This document shows, in pieces, positions 32,992 to 43,213 of a stretch of DNA of 64,000 nucleotides; the stretch's first letter is position 1; every line of letters starts with the position of its first letter. The stretch spans positions 342,811 to 406,810 of the forward strand of contig UYJD01000005.1 of assembly GCA_900618795.1 (NCBI GenBank), written 5' to 3'. Source of the stretch: Cyanodermella asteris. Its lineage: Eukaryota; Ascomycota; Lecanoromycetes; Ostropales; Stictidaceae. The notes below the pieces were generated by a model, which saw nothing but the letters and a program-made list of their open reading frames with translations, was not told the origin of the DNA and ran no database searches. The position numbers and the translations under genes were made by a program.

Positions 32992-34713
32992 AGTTGGAAA
33001 GTAGTGGAGGTACAGGACCCGGAACAGGTGGAAGTGGAAGCGGCAGCGGTACTGGAAGGGGGCGTATGCAACAATGGTAAGGGAGCTTTGAACAATACCC
33101 GATACCATGATTCAGGACCACTGGCGTTCTAGCGAGACGGGCGTTTGGTAAGACATGGCGCAAATCTTTTAGACAGTAATGTCTCGGCGTTGTTTATTTC
33201 TTGGATCAAGGTGAAAAGCAGATAGGAAGAGGTCCGGAGTTTGAAACGAAGCCCGGGCGTTTGGGCTTTGCGAAATTGCAAATGTTGGCATACTGCTCGA
33301 TTGAGTAAAAGTGCGAAAGAGCATAGTACAGTTTACGTGACACCAGAAGTGTCAAGGCGGGAGGGAAATCTGCTCGGCATCATACGTCAGCTTCATTGCT
33401 GTTATACACTACCACGATTATGAATATTGACTCAAAAATGGGTTCCTCGTGCACAATTGCCACTTGCAATTGGCAGCGCAAAGACTGCTGTTCATCATAG
33501 CTCATCATCCTTTGCATCTTGGTTCTCCTTTTTCTGTTGCTGCCTCCACGACTCCGACTCTCGCTTCATTTCCGCCAATTCCGGATGCCTCTTCCTCATA
33601 AGGTAGATTCAACATCAGGCCTCCAGCCCCTGTACACCCCACCCACCTTCCCATGCCCCTTCCTCATCTCCGAACCCTCGAGCAACCTCCAGTAAAAGTC
33701 CGCTAACACACAGTCCAAGATGTGCCCTCACCATCCCATTATAGTCCGCAAACTTCACCTCCCCATCCAACGACCCGAAACCGCCGAGATCGACCCGCCA
33801 TCGCATCCACCGCTGCCACCACCACCGCCCCACGGGCTCATCACCCACTACCCACTCCGTCACCGACCCCGTCCCTCGATCCGCAAAATGGAATCTATGG
33901 CCCCCGTAATCCAGAACCAGGAACGCAGTCTTTGTGATTCGGGCCCTCCGATCCAAGCCAAATTCCCGCCCGAACCCTCCGAACCACCCGAAACTCCCGT
34001 CCGTGCCGAATCTCGGATTGGAAACTTCTCCTCAGATCCGCGGGTGTTCACCGTGTCGGGTTGGTCCCCGTAAACCGTCGTCGGCGGGTCCCCGATGGCG
34101 ATACATCGGCGAATTGTACTGGAGGAGGCGCGGATCGGGAGTGCTGAGGCGATTTGGATGGGATAAAGCATCAGAGTCATGGGCGGGCAATCCGCTTTGT
34201 GGCGACGGTTGGCTGACTCTTGTGAGGCTTTATATTGCGGAGTACAGATGCAGTCGAGCTGGACCAGCGAAGGGTCGACTTGGGGCTCTGTAGAATGTCA
34301 TCAACGTTCAAAGAGTGCGTGAGTGAGTGATTGCATTGACTGTCGAGAAGTCGCGAGCGAATTATGGAAGAAGTGGCTTTCCAAGTTGAGAACAGGATAG
34401 CTTTCGGATCATCATCAAAGCACTAACACGAGCATGATGAGGACGATACGAGTTTGGCTCTTGGTGGACATCTCCTTGATCTGCAATTTGAGAAGGATCG
34501 GGGTAGAGATGAGATCAAGGTCCGGAAAATCCTTGTGCCTCTGTGTGGCACATGCGACAATGTGGGCCGATAAATTCAGAGCCAACAATCAGATGCCTTG
34601 ATCTAGATGTTATCTAGCGCAAATCAGATGCAGTGTTGAGCACCAAGTCGGAATGCGGGCAGTCAGACTTTTCTTTGCTTTTCTATACGCTCGCTGGCTT
34701 GTGCCTCTATGCG
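32986..34713. other. Region between ATG13 and SWF1 with one degraded frame
   Basis: No intact gene. After the ATG13 3' region there is only the possible degraded minus-strand gene at 33615-34180 (listed separately). Confidence 0.45.
33615..34180 (-). pseudogene. Possible degraded uncharacterised gene
   Basis: Two minus-strand frames look like consecutive parts of one protein. From an ATG at 34180 the first contains IAIGDPPTTVYGDQPDTVNT. The second, overlapping downstream, reads RARITKTAFLVLDYGGHRFHF and then VKFADYNGMVRAHLGLC, to a stop at 33615. The switch between frames falls in a Gly/Phe-rich stretch without intron signals, which suggests a small indel. Composition and C/G-rich third positions are coding-like. 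The pattern faintly recalls small fungal proteins with a tubby/LURP-like barrel, but I would not assign a family. Confidence 0.35.
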
Positions 34714-35992
34714 TCAAGTCCACGGGAGGACGTCCATCAGATTTTGTTTGAAACCGAGATCGTACAAATTCTCAACTTCTTTGGTGCTCATCACGGGCGT
34801 CCAGTCCGGCTCCGCCAAACTTCTAGGCTCTCCGGCATATGTGATGGAGAGCTCATCTGCTCGGTTGGCGAGTTTCTGCGTGGGTTGTTTTGGCCATCTC
34901 ACGTAAGGCGTAAACTCGTTCTCCTGTAACATTCTCGGCTCCGCTGCTTTGTAGACATATCCAGCATAGATGTCTGCTTTCCAATCATCCCACTTGAAGC
35001 TTTCATTCGTCGTTACGCCAACCCATATCAGGTATATGTGATATATTGTCAGACCCCAAGCCAGAGGCGCTGTGAACGCAGCAAGCAGGCCGACGGCACC
35101 GATGCGTACATCCCAGATAAAGGACCAACCAAATGCATTGAGTCGGTCAATGATCGACAATCCTGTAGTCCAAGGGACATTGAGACCTGGGTTGTTCGCA
35201 TCAAACCTGGATTGCAGCCAAGTGGACAGAACATTGTGGGCGATATAGGATCCGTAGCTGAGCAACATACCCAGCGAGGCACACATGCCTAGAAAGTAGT
35301 GGTAGTTGCCTTTACCTAAGCAGGTCTTGACCCAAAGGCAATGGTGGTCTTGTTTGGCGACACAGACGTTGCAGACGCGACAATGCTTCGATCGCGCTGG
35401 TTTGAGATGCTGGCATGTCCGACAGTACTGACCGGGGAAGAAGTTGGCATAGTCGTAAGGGTAGCGGCGCATCTCCACGGCGTGGTTCGCGGGTGTGATC
35501 ACGGAGGTTTGCGTGGTCACGGTGAGGTATGTTAGTACGTAAGGGATAACGACCAGGATGAAGACTAGGAGCCGCTGAAAGGCAGAAATATGCTCCCAGA
35601 CGGCCGGAATAAAGGTGATCTCTCCACCGACAAGGAGGGTCAGGTAAAACACCTACTTGGTCAGTAACACAACTTGACTGCATAATCGACCGAAGCTTAC
35701 CAGCACTACAGGGTGGTTCTCATTCATCAGCCAGTTTCCTGTCCGCCTCAGCCATGAGGAGAAATGACCACCGGTGAGCTTCGCGTCAATCGCCACCACT
35801 AGACCCGGTATCTGAATCCATATCAGGCGATTGATGTAGCCAATTGGTGTTTTCCTAGCATGTATAAGAGAAGATACAAAGGAGGTGCGGACGCGAAAAG
35901 TACCGGAAACGAGGCAAGCTGCCAAACAGGGCGCAAAAGACGACAGCAGAGAGCGTGAATATAGATATGATGAGGATCTTGAGGACGTTCAT
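34714..35992 (-). CDS. SWF1: DHHC palmitoyltransferase Swf1
   Basis: Three exons: 35992-35904, 35854-35701 and 35652-34714, with introns of 49 and 48 bases, coding for 393 residues. The start MNVLKILIISIFTLSAVVF is a first membrane helix, and at least three more helices flank the zinc-binding cysteine-rich domain YCRTCQHLKPARSKHCRVCN and CVAKQDHHCLWVKTCLGKGN, where DHHC carries the acyl-transfer cysteine. NYHYFLGMC follows, as in Swf1. The C-terminal segment FKWDDWKADIYAGYVYKA also fits. Swf1 is an ER enzyme that palmitoylates cysteines next to membrane spans, notably on SNAREs. The splice junctions join VVL to VFYLTLLVGGE and FR to KTPIGYIN. Divergent from the FAD monooxygenase gene. Confidence 0.9.
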
Positions 35993-36521
35993 GATAGGAT
36001 AGGTAGGCACCTAGCCCAGAAGCACGACAACGAGCCACAGCATAAGGCGGGTCGTTTGGTGGAGACTGATACTGGCGCAGAACGGATTGACGATGTCGGA
36101 AGATGTCGGAGCCTCGAGGACGAGAATGAGCGACTTTCGCGATGAGTCAAGGAGAGAACGCGGAACGGATGAAGCTTGAGCTCGGTCTCCGGGGTTCGTG
36201 AACGGCGAGGCGCTGCTGGCAAGTTTCGCAAGTGCTGACTGGACGTTTCGCCTCGCGCTGCTTCGACGCCCGGACCATGTCTCCCTCTCAGCCACAGCTG
36301 GACGAGCGCCACAACGTAACACTCCATCACACCACCAGCAATTCTACGAGTGGAGTCTGCGGCGGGTGCTCGTTGCGGGTTGTGACGGTCAGAAAGCTAC
36401 AAAAGGACGTCTTTTCGTCGCGACATGGATGGTGGGCTTTTGCTATCTGTATGCAACATAACTCCTCCTGCCTTGAATAAGACCAATTACTCTAACAAAC
36501 CACACGACTCTGACATGAAAC
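35993..36521. promoter_or_regulatory. Shared upstream region of SWF1 and the FAD monooxygenase
   Basis: The 529 bases lie between divergent start codons. Short frames inside have no recognisable content. No specific site is assigned. Confidence 0.4.
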
Positions 36522-38012
36522 ATGGACATTGACATCCTCATTGCGGGTGCTGGTCCAACTGGACTTTCTCTGGCACTTTGGCTGAAGACAATAGCCCCCG
36601 AGGTCAGATTCCTCATCGTCGACAAAAAGCCCGGCCCGGTCAACACATCTCGGGCAATTGTGGTACATGCTCGCACTCTCGAGCTGTACAGGCAGCTCGG
36701 AATAGTTGACGAAGTGCTCGAAGAGGGAAATGTGACCAAATCAATCACTGTTCGCACCGGACTCAGGTCCAAAGGCGCTCTCGTTTTCGGCAATGTTGGC
36801 AACGGCCTAAGTCAGTACCCATTCATCCTCTCTTACACACAGGACAAGCACGAACGCCTCTTGATCAGACGCCTTCGGAGTCTCGGCGTTGAGGTCCAAT
36901 GGAACACGGCTGTCGAGGGCCTAGTACAACATGACACGCACAACGACGTGCTGGTAGGAGGCAAGCAGCTCAAAGCGACATTTATTTGTGCTTGCGATGG
37001 AGCATCAAGTACGACTCGGGAACTCACCTCGACGAAGATGATTGGTGATGTATATCCTCAGATCTTTTATGCTGCCGATGTGCGCACCGTAAACGATCAA
37101 TCCGTTACGAACGTTGCGATTTGCCCGCGAGCATCAGAGCTTGCGGTCTTCATACCTCTCGATGGAGTCAACCAGACGCGGGTCCTTGGCGCTGTCCTTG
37201 TCGACAAACCGCATGAAGAGGTCAAGATCGAAGATGTTCAGCCTGCGATCGAATATTGTACTGGACTGAAATTCGATTCGGTGGACTGGTTTTCAACTTA
37301 CAAAGTACGACACTCGGTAGCCGAAAATTTTGTGAACAGGCGAGTCCTCTTCCTTGGTGATGCTGCGCACCAGCATTCTCCTGTGGGCGGTCAGGGTATG
37401 AACACTGGCTTGGGTGATTCTACGAACGCAGCTTGGAAATTGGCCGCCATCATACAAGACAGAGCGCCTCTGAGCATCCTCGACACCTACGATACTGAGC
37501 GAAAAGCATTTGCTCAACTCCTGGTCGGATCCACAGACCTGCTTTTCGGTTTAGTGACGGGCACGGGGCTTCTTGGCTGGTTCATCCGCAACGTTGTGGT
37601 CACGAGGATATTGCCGTTGTTATGGGCTACCCCTTTCCTCAATCGAGTGTTCTTCCGCAGGGTGTCGCAAATCGAGCTCAACTATCGGCACAGTAAACTC
37701 AGTCGGGGCCACGTTGGGCGTGTCTATGCTGGCGATAGGCTGCCCTGGTTCGAGATCTCTACTGGAAGCAATTTCGATTGTCTGAAGAGCAATTGCTGGC
37801 AGTTCCACACCTATGGCGGCGATCCAGGTACATCGACCTTGCTTGGTTTCCCGTTGCACCGAATTGAATTCAATCCGTCTGCAGCGAAAGCTGGATTGAA
37901 AGAGCATGCGATTTACTTCGTTAGACCTGATGGGTATATTGGGTACTGCGCTGACAAGGTAGACCTAGCTGCGATCAGCGAATATGTTGCGAGGAATTTG
38001 ACGGTGGACTGA
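36522..38012 (+). CDS. FAD-dependent monooxygenase (PheA/TfdB-like)
   Basis: Single-exon gene of 496 residues. The N-terminus MDIDILIAGAGPTGLSLALW holds the GxGxxG dinucleotide-binding fold; ACDGASSTTRE is the conserved DG motif; and VLFLGDAAHQHSPVGGQGMN with TGLGDSTNAAWKLA is the second FAD/ribityl motif of class A flavoprotein monooxygenases. The C-terminal thioredoxin-like part of phenol hydroxylases is shortened. A hydrophobic stretch (LLFGLVTGTGLLGWFIRNVV, about 340-360) suggests membrane association. It likely hydroxylates an aromatic or polyketide substrate with NAD(P)H and oxygen. It has no biosynthetic-cluster neighbours, so a stand-alone catabolic or detoxifying role is an inference. 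Confidence 0.87.
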   Translation: MDIDILIAGAGPTGLSLALWLKTIAPEVRFLIVDKKPGPVNTSRAIVVHARTLELYRQLGIVDEVLEEGNVTKSITVRTGLRSKGALVFGNVGNGLSQYPFILSYTQDKHERLLIRRLRSLGVEVQWNTAVEGLVQHDTHNDVLVGGKQLKATFICACDGASSTTRELTSTKMIGDVYPQIFYAADVRTVNDQSVTNVAICPRASELAVFIPLDGVNQTRVLGAVLVDKPHEEVKIEDVQPAIEYCTGLKFDSVDWFSTYKVRHSVAENFVNRRVLFLGDAAHQHSPVGGQGMNTGLGDSTNAAWKLAAIIQDRAPLSILDTYDTERKAFAQLLVGSTDLLFGLVTGTGLLGWFIRNVVVTRILPLLWATPFLNRVFFRRVSQIELNYRHSKLSRGHVGRVYAGDRLPWFEISTGSNFDCLKSNCWQFHTYGGDPGTSTLLGFPLHRIEFNPSAAKAGLKEHAIYFVRPDGYIGYCADKVDLAAISEYVARNLTVD

Positions 38013-38541
38013 TCGGCGATTGAAGGTTCTGTCCGTGTACGGTAGCGTTTGACTGGCTGTCAAATTTGAAGAAAATCACCAATGATGGCACAAAAAATGA
38101 AATGAACTCTTCTCAACCTGGGGAAACAGTCTCTGATTGCGCGTTGTGTCAAATGGAAAGCAGCATCTCGTAGGTCGCGAGCTTGCAAGATAGAAACAAT
38201 TGCATTGTAGGATAAATAATAGGCTTGCTGGCGAATAAAACAAGGTACCTCACCACGAGCACGTGACGGGCCTCCAGCGCAAAGGCCGTTTCTCTTCAAC
38301 TGCGGCTCAGTGGCGTCATGTGTCACCACAGGCCGCGGGGGGCTCGCGCTTTTGAGACCGGCCTCTTCCTTTTCATTCGCACTGCCAACCAATCATCTTT
38401 GACTATTTTCAATCGTGCATTTCTGCCGGTCTGTCTTTTCAAGCGTCCATTCTCCTTGCCAGCCGGAGCTTACAGAGCACCAAACCCTGCATCTACCCCA
38501 CCACACACCACGTTCGCGACTGACGACGTCCTGCTACGAGA
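38013..38541. other. Intergenic upstream of HBS1
   Basis: About 530 bases without a supported gene; it carries the FAD monooxygenase 3' end and the HBS1 promoter. The last 150 bases are C/T-rich like a fungal leader. Confidence 0.5.
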
Positions 38542-41149
38542 ATGTCAAAGCAACGTGTAAAGAATGTCGGATACGATGATGATTTTGAGGACGATGCTGG
38601 AGATGAACTCACCGACGAAGATAGGAGGCAGCTGGAAGAGGGTACGATAACGGTCAGAGCAGTTCTAGGCAAGTCCGTACAATGTACGGACAAGGAAATT
38701 CAGGACGCGCTCTGGCAGTTCTACTATGACATCGACAAGACAGTTGACTATATACTGAGTAAGGACGATCCCGTTTACACTATGGTACCAGGGCTGACTC
38801 GCCTAGATCAACAAATGGCGGCGCAGGCCAAGCAAGCTAAGCAGGCTCAAGCAAAACCGCCCCCACAAAAGCAAAATAAAGGTGAGTTCTTGTCTCAAAC
38901 TCTTCCTCTCAGGATCTCTCCCTTCCCAACATGGCCCTCTCCCGTCGTCGCCTTGGCAAGTGACAGCTCATCCAGTCCCTATAATGGAAGTTCTTTCCTC
39001 GAACCGAACAGAGTCTTGCTGATGCCGTGGATCTGCTCGTAGTCTTGCTGCCTTCCCATGATTTTCCTTTTCCCATCAGCCTGGGTCGACTCCCGGCCAA
39101 AGACCACTTCGCAGACTGCCCATGGCTGCGTATCCCAGAGTGGAGGAAGGCAGAAATAACAATCGAACCGCTCATGCCACCAGGACGGCTACTGGGTGGC
39201 TCTGCAGAAGGCGCTCCCAAAAAATCCAAGCTTGCGGCCCTGGCTGCTCGCCGGAGGGAGAACGCAAAGTCTACCTCAGCTGGCACAGACTCCGTCAGCA
39301 ACTCGATTGCGTTATTGGACAAGCTCAATTTGCAGAAAGCGTCGGGTGAAGCATCGACCAAAAGACCCTCTGAACAGCCCGCCGCCGAGTTTCAACGGCC
39401 ACGCAAGTATCCTGTCCGGCCTCGTCAAGAGGAAATCCAGCCTGAGCCCGAGCCCGAGCCAGTTCCAGAAGAACCGCAGGTTTCAGAAGACCTTACACCA
39501 GCCCAAGTTGCGTCACCATCAGCCTTCGCAGACGTGCTATGTGGCTCAATACGCCCTGGAAAGCCGTCAAGTGAACAGCCGAACCAATCCTTTGCTCCCT
39601 ATACGTATCCCATCGAGTACAGACAAGATCCATTTGAAGGACCAAGCCCGGACGATGTCGTTATTCAAGCTCAGCGAGGGTCAAAGGCTTTGGCCAAGAA
39701 CACGTCGAAGAAGTAAGCTGACAGCTACTCTCAGGCACAAAGCAGCCGCCCGCAGCGGTACCAAAACCAGTTCCGCCCAAGCAGAGTAGCAAAAAGGATA
39801 CCGACGGCAGCCTCGCAAATGGCTTGAACAAGGTCGCCATTGTTGATATACCAAAGGTCAAGAGTAAGAATCTTGACGTCGTGGCAGAGTACAACAAAGC
39901 GCAGAAGAAGAACTCCCTTAACTTCGTCGTCATTGGCCACGTTGATGCTGGAAAGTCCACGCTCATGGGCCGGCTCCTTCTTGACCTTGGCATCTACGAT
40001 CACAGATTACTCGCCAAGAACCAGAAGGAAGCAGATCAGATGGGCAAGGGCTCATTCGCGCTCGCATGGATGATGGACCAGGGGTCAGAAGAGCGCGAAC
40101 GCGGTGTCACCATCGACATTGCACAGAACAAGTTTGAGACACCAAACACAAACTTCACCATACTGGATGCGCCAGGGCATCGCGACTTCATTCCAAACAT
40201 GATAGCTGGTGCCGCTCAAGCAGACTTCGCTGTACTAGTCATTGACTCCGGTACAGGAGCATTCGAATCCGGGCTGAAGGGACAGACGAAGGAACATGCA
40301 TTACTAGCAAGGAGCATTGGCGTGACTCGGCTCGTGGTAGCTGTGAACAAGCTCGACAGCAAAGACTGGAGTAAGGAGCGTTTCGATGAGATCACGACAC
40401 AGATGACCGCTTTCTTGATAACAGCTGGATTTCAAACCAAGAACATCACTTTCGTACCCTGCTCGGGGTTGACCGGAGACAATGTCACCCACAAGTCGAC
40501 GTCAAAAGACGCGAGCTGGTACACAGGTCCGATCTTACTGGAGGCACTGGAGCAGAGCGATCCACTCACGCGAGCTGTCGAAGGCCCACTGCGATTACCG
40601 ATTTCGGACGTCTTCCGGGGTGGTGTTCAGAATCCTCTGTCCGTATCGGGACGGATTGATTCTGGTTCATTACAAGTTGGTGACACCCTGCTGGTGGTAC
40701 CCGGAAACAACCAAGCAGGCATCCGTGGCATTGAAGTCAATCACGAGCCATCGGATTACGCAGTCGCAGGTCAAAACGTAATACTTCATCTCGGCGACAT
40801 TGATCCTGCATATCTCCGTACCGGTGATATTCTCTGCTCCGCCACTCATCCTCTCGAGAGCATCAAAGAGTTCACCGCCAAGGTGCTTGTCTTCTCCCAC
40901 ATGACGCCTCAACATCTGGGTGTTCACAGAGGAAGGCTGCACATTCCGGCCAGAGTCTCACAGCTATTGGAACTGCTCGACAAGTCGAGTGGACAGGTTA
41001 GCAAGAAGAAACCGAGAGTCGTAAAGCCAGGTGATGTTGCAAGACTGCAGATCGTGGTGGAAGGCGATGACGGTATCCCTTTGGAGAAAGGAATGAGAAT
41101 CATTTTGCGTGCTGAGGGAGAAACGCTGGCTTCGGGCCTGGTAGAATAA
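38542..41149 (+). CDS. HBS1: Ribosome-rescue GTPase Hbs1 (HBS1/SKI7-type locus)
   Basis: The gene starts at ATG 38542 with an N-terminal three-helix domain (KEIQDALWQFYYDIDKTVDY). Exon 1 ends at 38881 (strong GTGAGT donor). The only in-phase acceptor I find is at 39114, giving a 233-base intron; exon 2 begins DCPWLRIPEWRK and continues LLGGSAEGAPKKSKLAALAA. A second intron starts at a GTAAGC at 39713; its acceptor is unresolved (39789 keeps the phase but lacks a pyrimidine tract). The translational GTPase follows: GHVDAGKST (G1), DAPGHRDF (G3), AVNKLD (G4), then two EF1A-like beta-barrels to 41149. With Dom34 it splits stalled ribosomes in no-go and non-stop decay. The predicted product is about 765 residues. 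Confidence 0.9.
38882..39114 (+). other. Unusually long first intron of HBS1
   Basis: At 233 bases it is four times longer than most introns here. Two further possible acceptors (near 38912 and 39079) lie inside but lead to the wrong frame or to early stops. This is the place where alternative splicing between Hbs1 and Ski7-like products would be expected. Confidence 0.6.
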
Positions 41150-41271
41150 AAGAACGGTATTCCATGGGCATTTCGTTAATGCGATATCTTCCCAGTTAAT
41201 AACGCAGCATCGAAAGCCATACAAAGTGCGTGCTCTCCTGTCGTCCGTCTCGATCCCCCTCCCCTCTGCCC

Positions 41272-41670
41272 TTAAGCATTCCAAACAGCAACAATAACTC
41301 CAGTGTCAGTATGAACATCAACGACCAGCCGCCGCGGATCGTAATTATCCTCAGTACAAGTCCCTTGCATGACCCATCCTTCAGGCAAATCCTTGACTTC
41401 GACAGCATCGTTGGCCACCGGAGCTTGACTCGCTCTCTGCTCAGTCTCCTCTGCCTCTCTCAAGCACTGCTCGATCATCTTGGTGTGAATATTTTCTCCC
41501 GATCGATAGGCCTTCTGGAGATTCTCTCGCCAATATCTCGTGTTTTCGTGGAGCCAAGTGAGGGCCACGAGGGTGCCGTTGGAGTAAAGGCGGCGGCCGA
41601 CGAGGGTGTCGCGCCAGCAGGAGATGTCTATGCCGCCGGGATGGTCGGGATTGAGGGTGAGGCTTGACAT
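41272..41670 (-). CDS. Small hypothetical protein with an I78-inhibitor-like C-terminus
   Basis: Intact frame of 132 residues from ATG 41670, convergent with HBS1 and ending only 122 bases from it. There is no signal peptide or membrane segment. The N-terminal half is mixed (WRDTLVGRRLYSNGTLVAL), the middle is helical and charged (KMIEQCLREAEETEQRAS), and the end YDPRRLVVDVHTDTGVIVAV resembles the RPxRLNVxxDxxGxV segment of peptidase-inhibitor family I78. That similarity is short and I treat it as a hint only. Third-position composition supports coding. Confidence 0.6.
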   Translation of the reverse strand: MSSLTLNPDHPGGIDISCWRDTLVGRRLYSNGTLVALTWLHENTRYWRENLQKAYRSGENIHTKMIEQCLREAEETEQRASQAPVANDAVEVKDLPEGWVMQGTCTEDNYDPRRLVVDVHTDTGVIVAVWNA

Positions 41671-43213
41671 GATAGAAGCTGCGGGGGCAAAGTAACTTTG
41701 TAAGTCTCGGTGTGGGTGCTTCTGATGAATGTTTGGTTAATGGTGTGAAGGTCGAGTGTGAAAAGCTGTAGACGGTTGAAATGTGCAATGGCGAGCGAGG
41801 CCCGGTGAGACCTACTAGGAGTAAGTACACAACTCAAGTCGAAGCAAGCAGGCAGGCGGACTGCATCGAGTGCGTCCTGCTGGTAATCTGTTTTTGTTGC
41901 TCTTGGCTCCTGCCGGCTGAGATGTGTTTCATCTAGTATATTCTGGCCCCGATCGTGACATGCTCATTCCCGCTTGGCCCTCGACTTAGCGGGGGCGCTG
42001 ACATCCGCCCTCTCCTCGCCTGGTATATGCCAAAAGTAGAATTCAGAAGCGAGCATATACGTCACAATGCGACGACTTCAATAGTGTTGACGCGCTTGTG
42101 TGTCGTACCGTGACTTCAAATGTATGGTGGCTACGTGGTGGAAGCGACGTCTGACGGCAGCGGCAATGAGAGCCTGGACTCACGGGAACGTCTGACTCTG
42201 GGCGTGGTCTCTGATACATGGACCACGTCTCTATTTTGAGAAGACCGCGTAGAGACGGCTCAAGCATCACCCTGCTGATGGAGAGAAGTTCTGAGAGGGC
42301 GTGCGAGCGAGTCGAGGCGCAAGGCCACACGCGTGCACGGACGTCCGTCGAAGCATATGCGGAAATTGCCGCTGACAATCATGATTTACATCTTGCGCTC
42401 GATGCTGTTCCCTCTCGTGGCCTCTCAACGTCGTGATGGCGTTCCCTCATACTGGAGCCTTGGTGTATTGCTGCGAGGGACTGCTGAATGAGCGCTACGT
42501 GCGATTTGACAATAGGCACGCGTGCAGGAATCCAAAGCCGAGTATCACAGGTCTTGGGCCACTGACCGAATTATGGTGATTCAGAAGGGGCCTTGCACTT
42601 GCTTGAGAGCCACTTTATCACTTGCTCATACGACTAATTACCAGTATCGTGAGTCCGGGTCCTTTCAAGAGTGCCGGTGTGTATGAAGGATCCCACAGCG
42701 TCTCATCACGAATCATTTCCAACTGATCTTATCCTACTTGGGGTGCCAACTCCAATATTAGATGCAGCCCTACTTGAGAATTTCTAGAAGACCTCGAGCT
42801 TCGTATTCAGGGCTGAAATCTACGGCCAGCCGAGCTGACGGCCTCAGTATAGTCCGTGAGCGTATTTGGCGCCATCTGATGCCCCAAACACTGTGTCCGA
42901 CATGACATCGGTCATTTTCGAGGTGTACCTCGTTGACCGACAAGTAGTTGATATTGTTATGCAATGCTGAATTCGGCCCCTACATGGAGACCTCACGATG
43001 CTTGGTCGAGATGTCCTCGTTAGCATATAAGCCTATCGCTATGCCTCCCTTCTGTGATCATGTTCGACACAATCCATTTCAAAACATTCGCTTGAGAGGC
43101 TTCTACGTTTCTTTTCGTTCTTTCATTCTTCTCGCCTCTAACTCACTCGTTCATTGCAGCCTATTGATCAGTCAATCATTCTATACCTATCTTCAGTTGT
43201 TGCTTTTCTGTAA
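41671..43213. other. 1.5-kb intergenic region upstream of the subtilase-like gene
   Basis: No supported gene; frames such as 42043-42378 (minus) are short and unrecognised. The last 200 bases are T/C-rich and form the probable leader of the subtilase-like gene. Confidence 0.5.
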
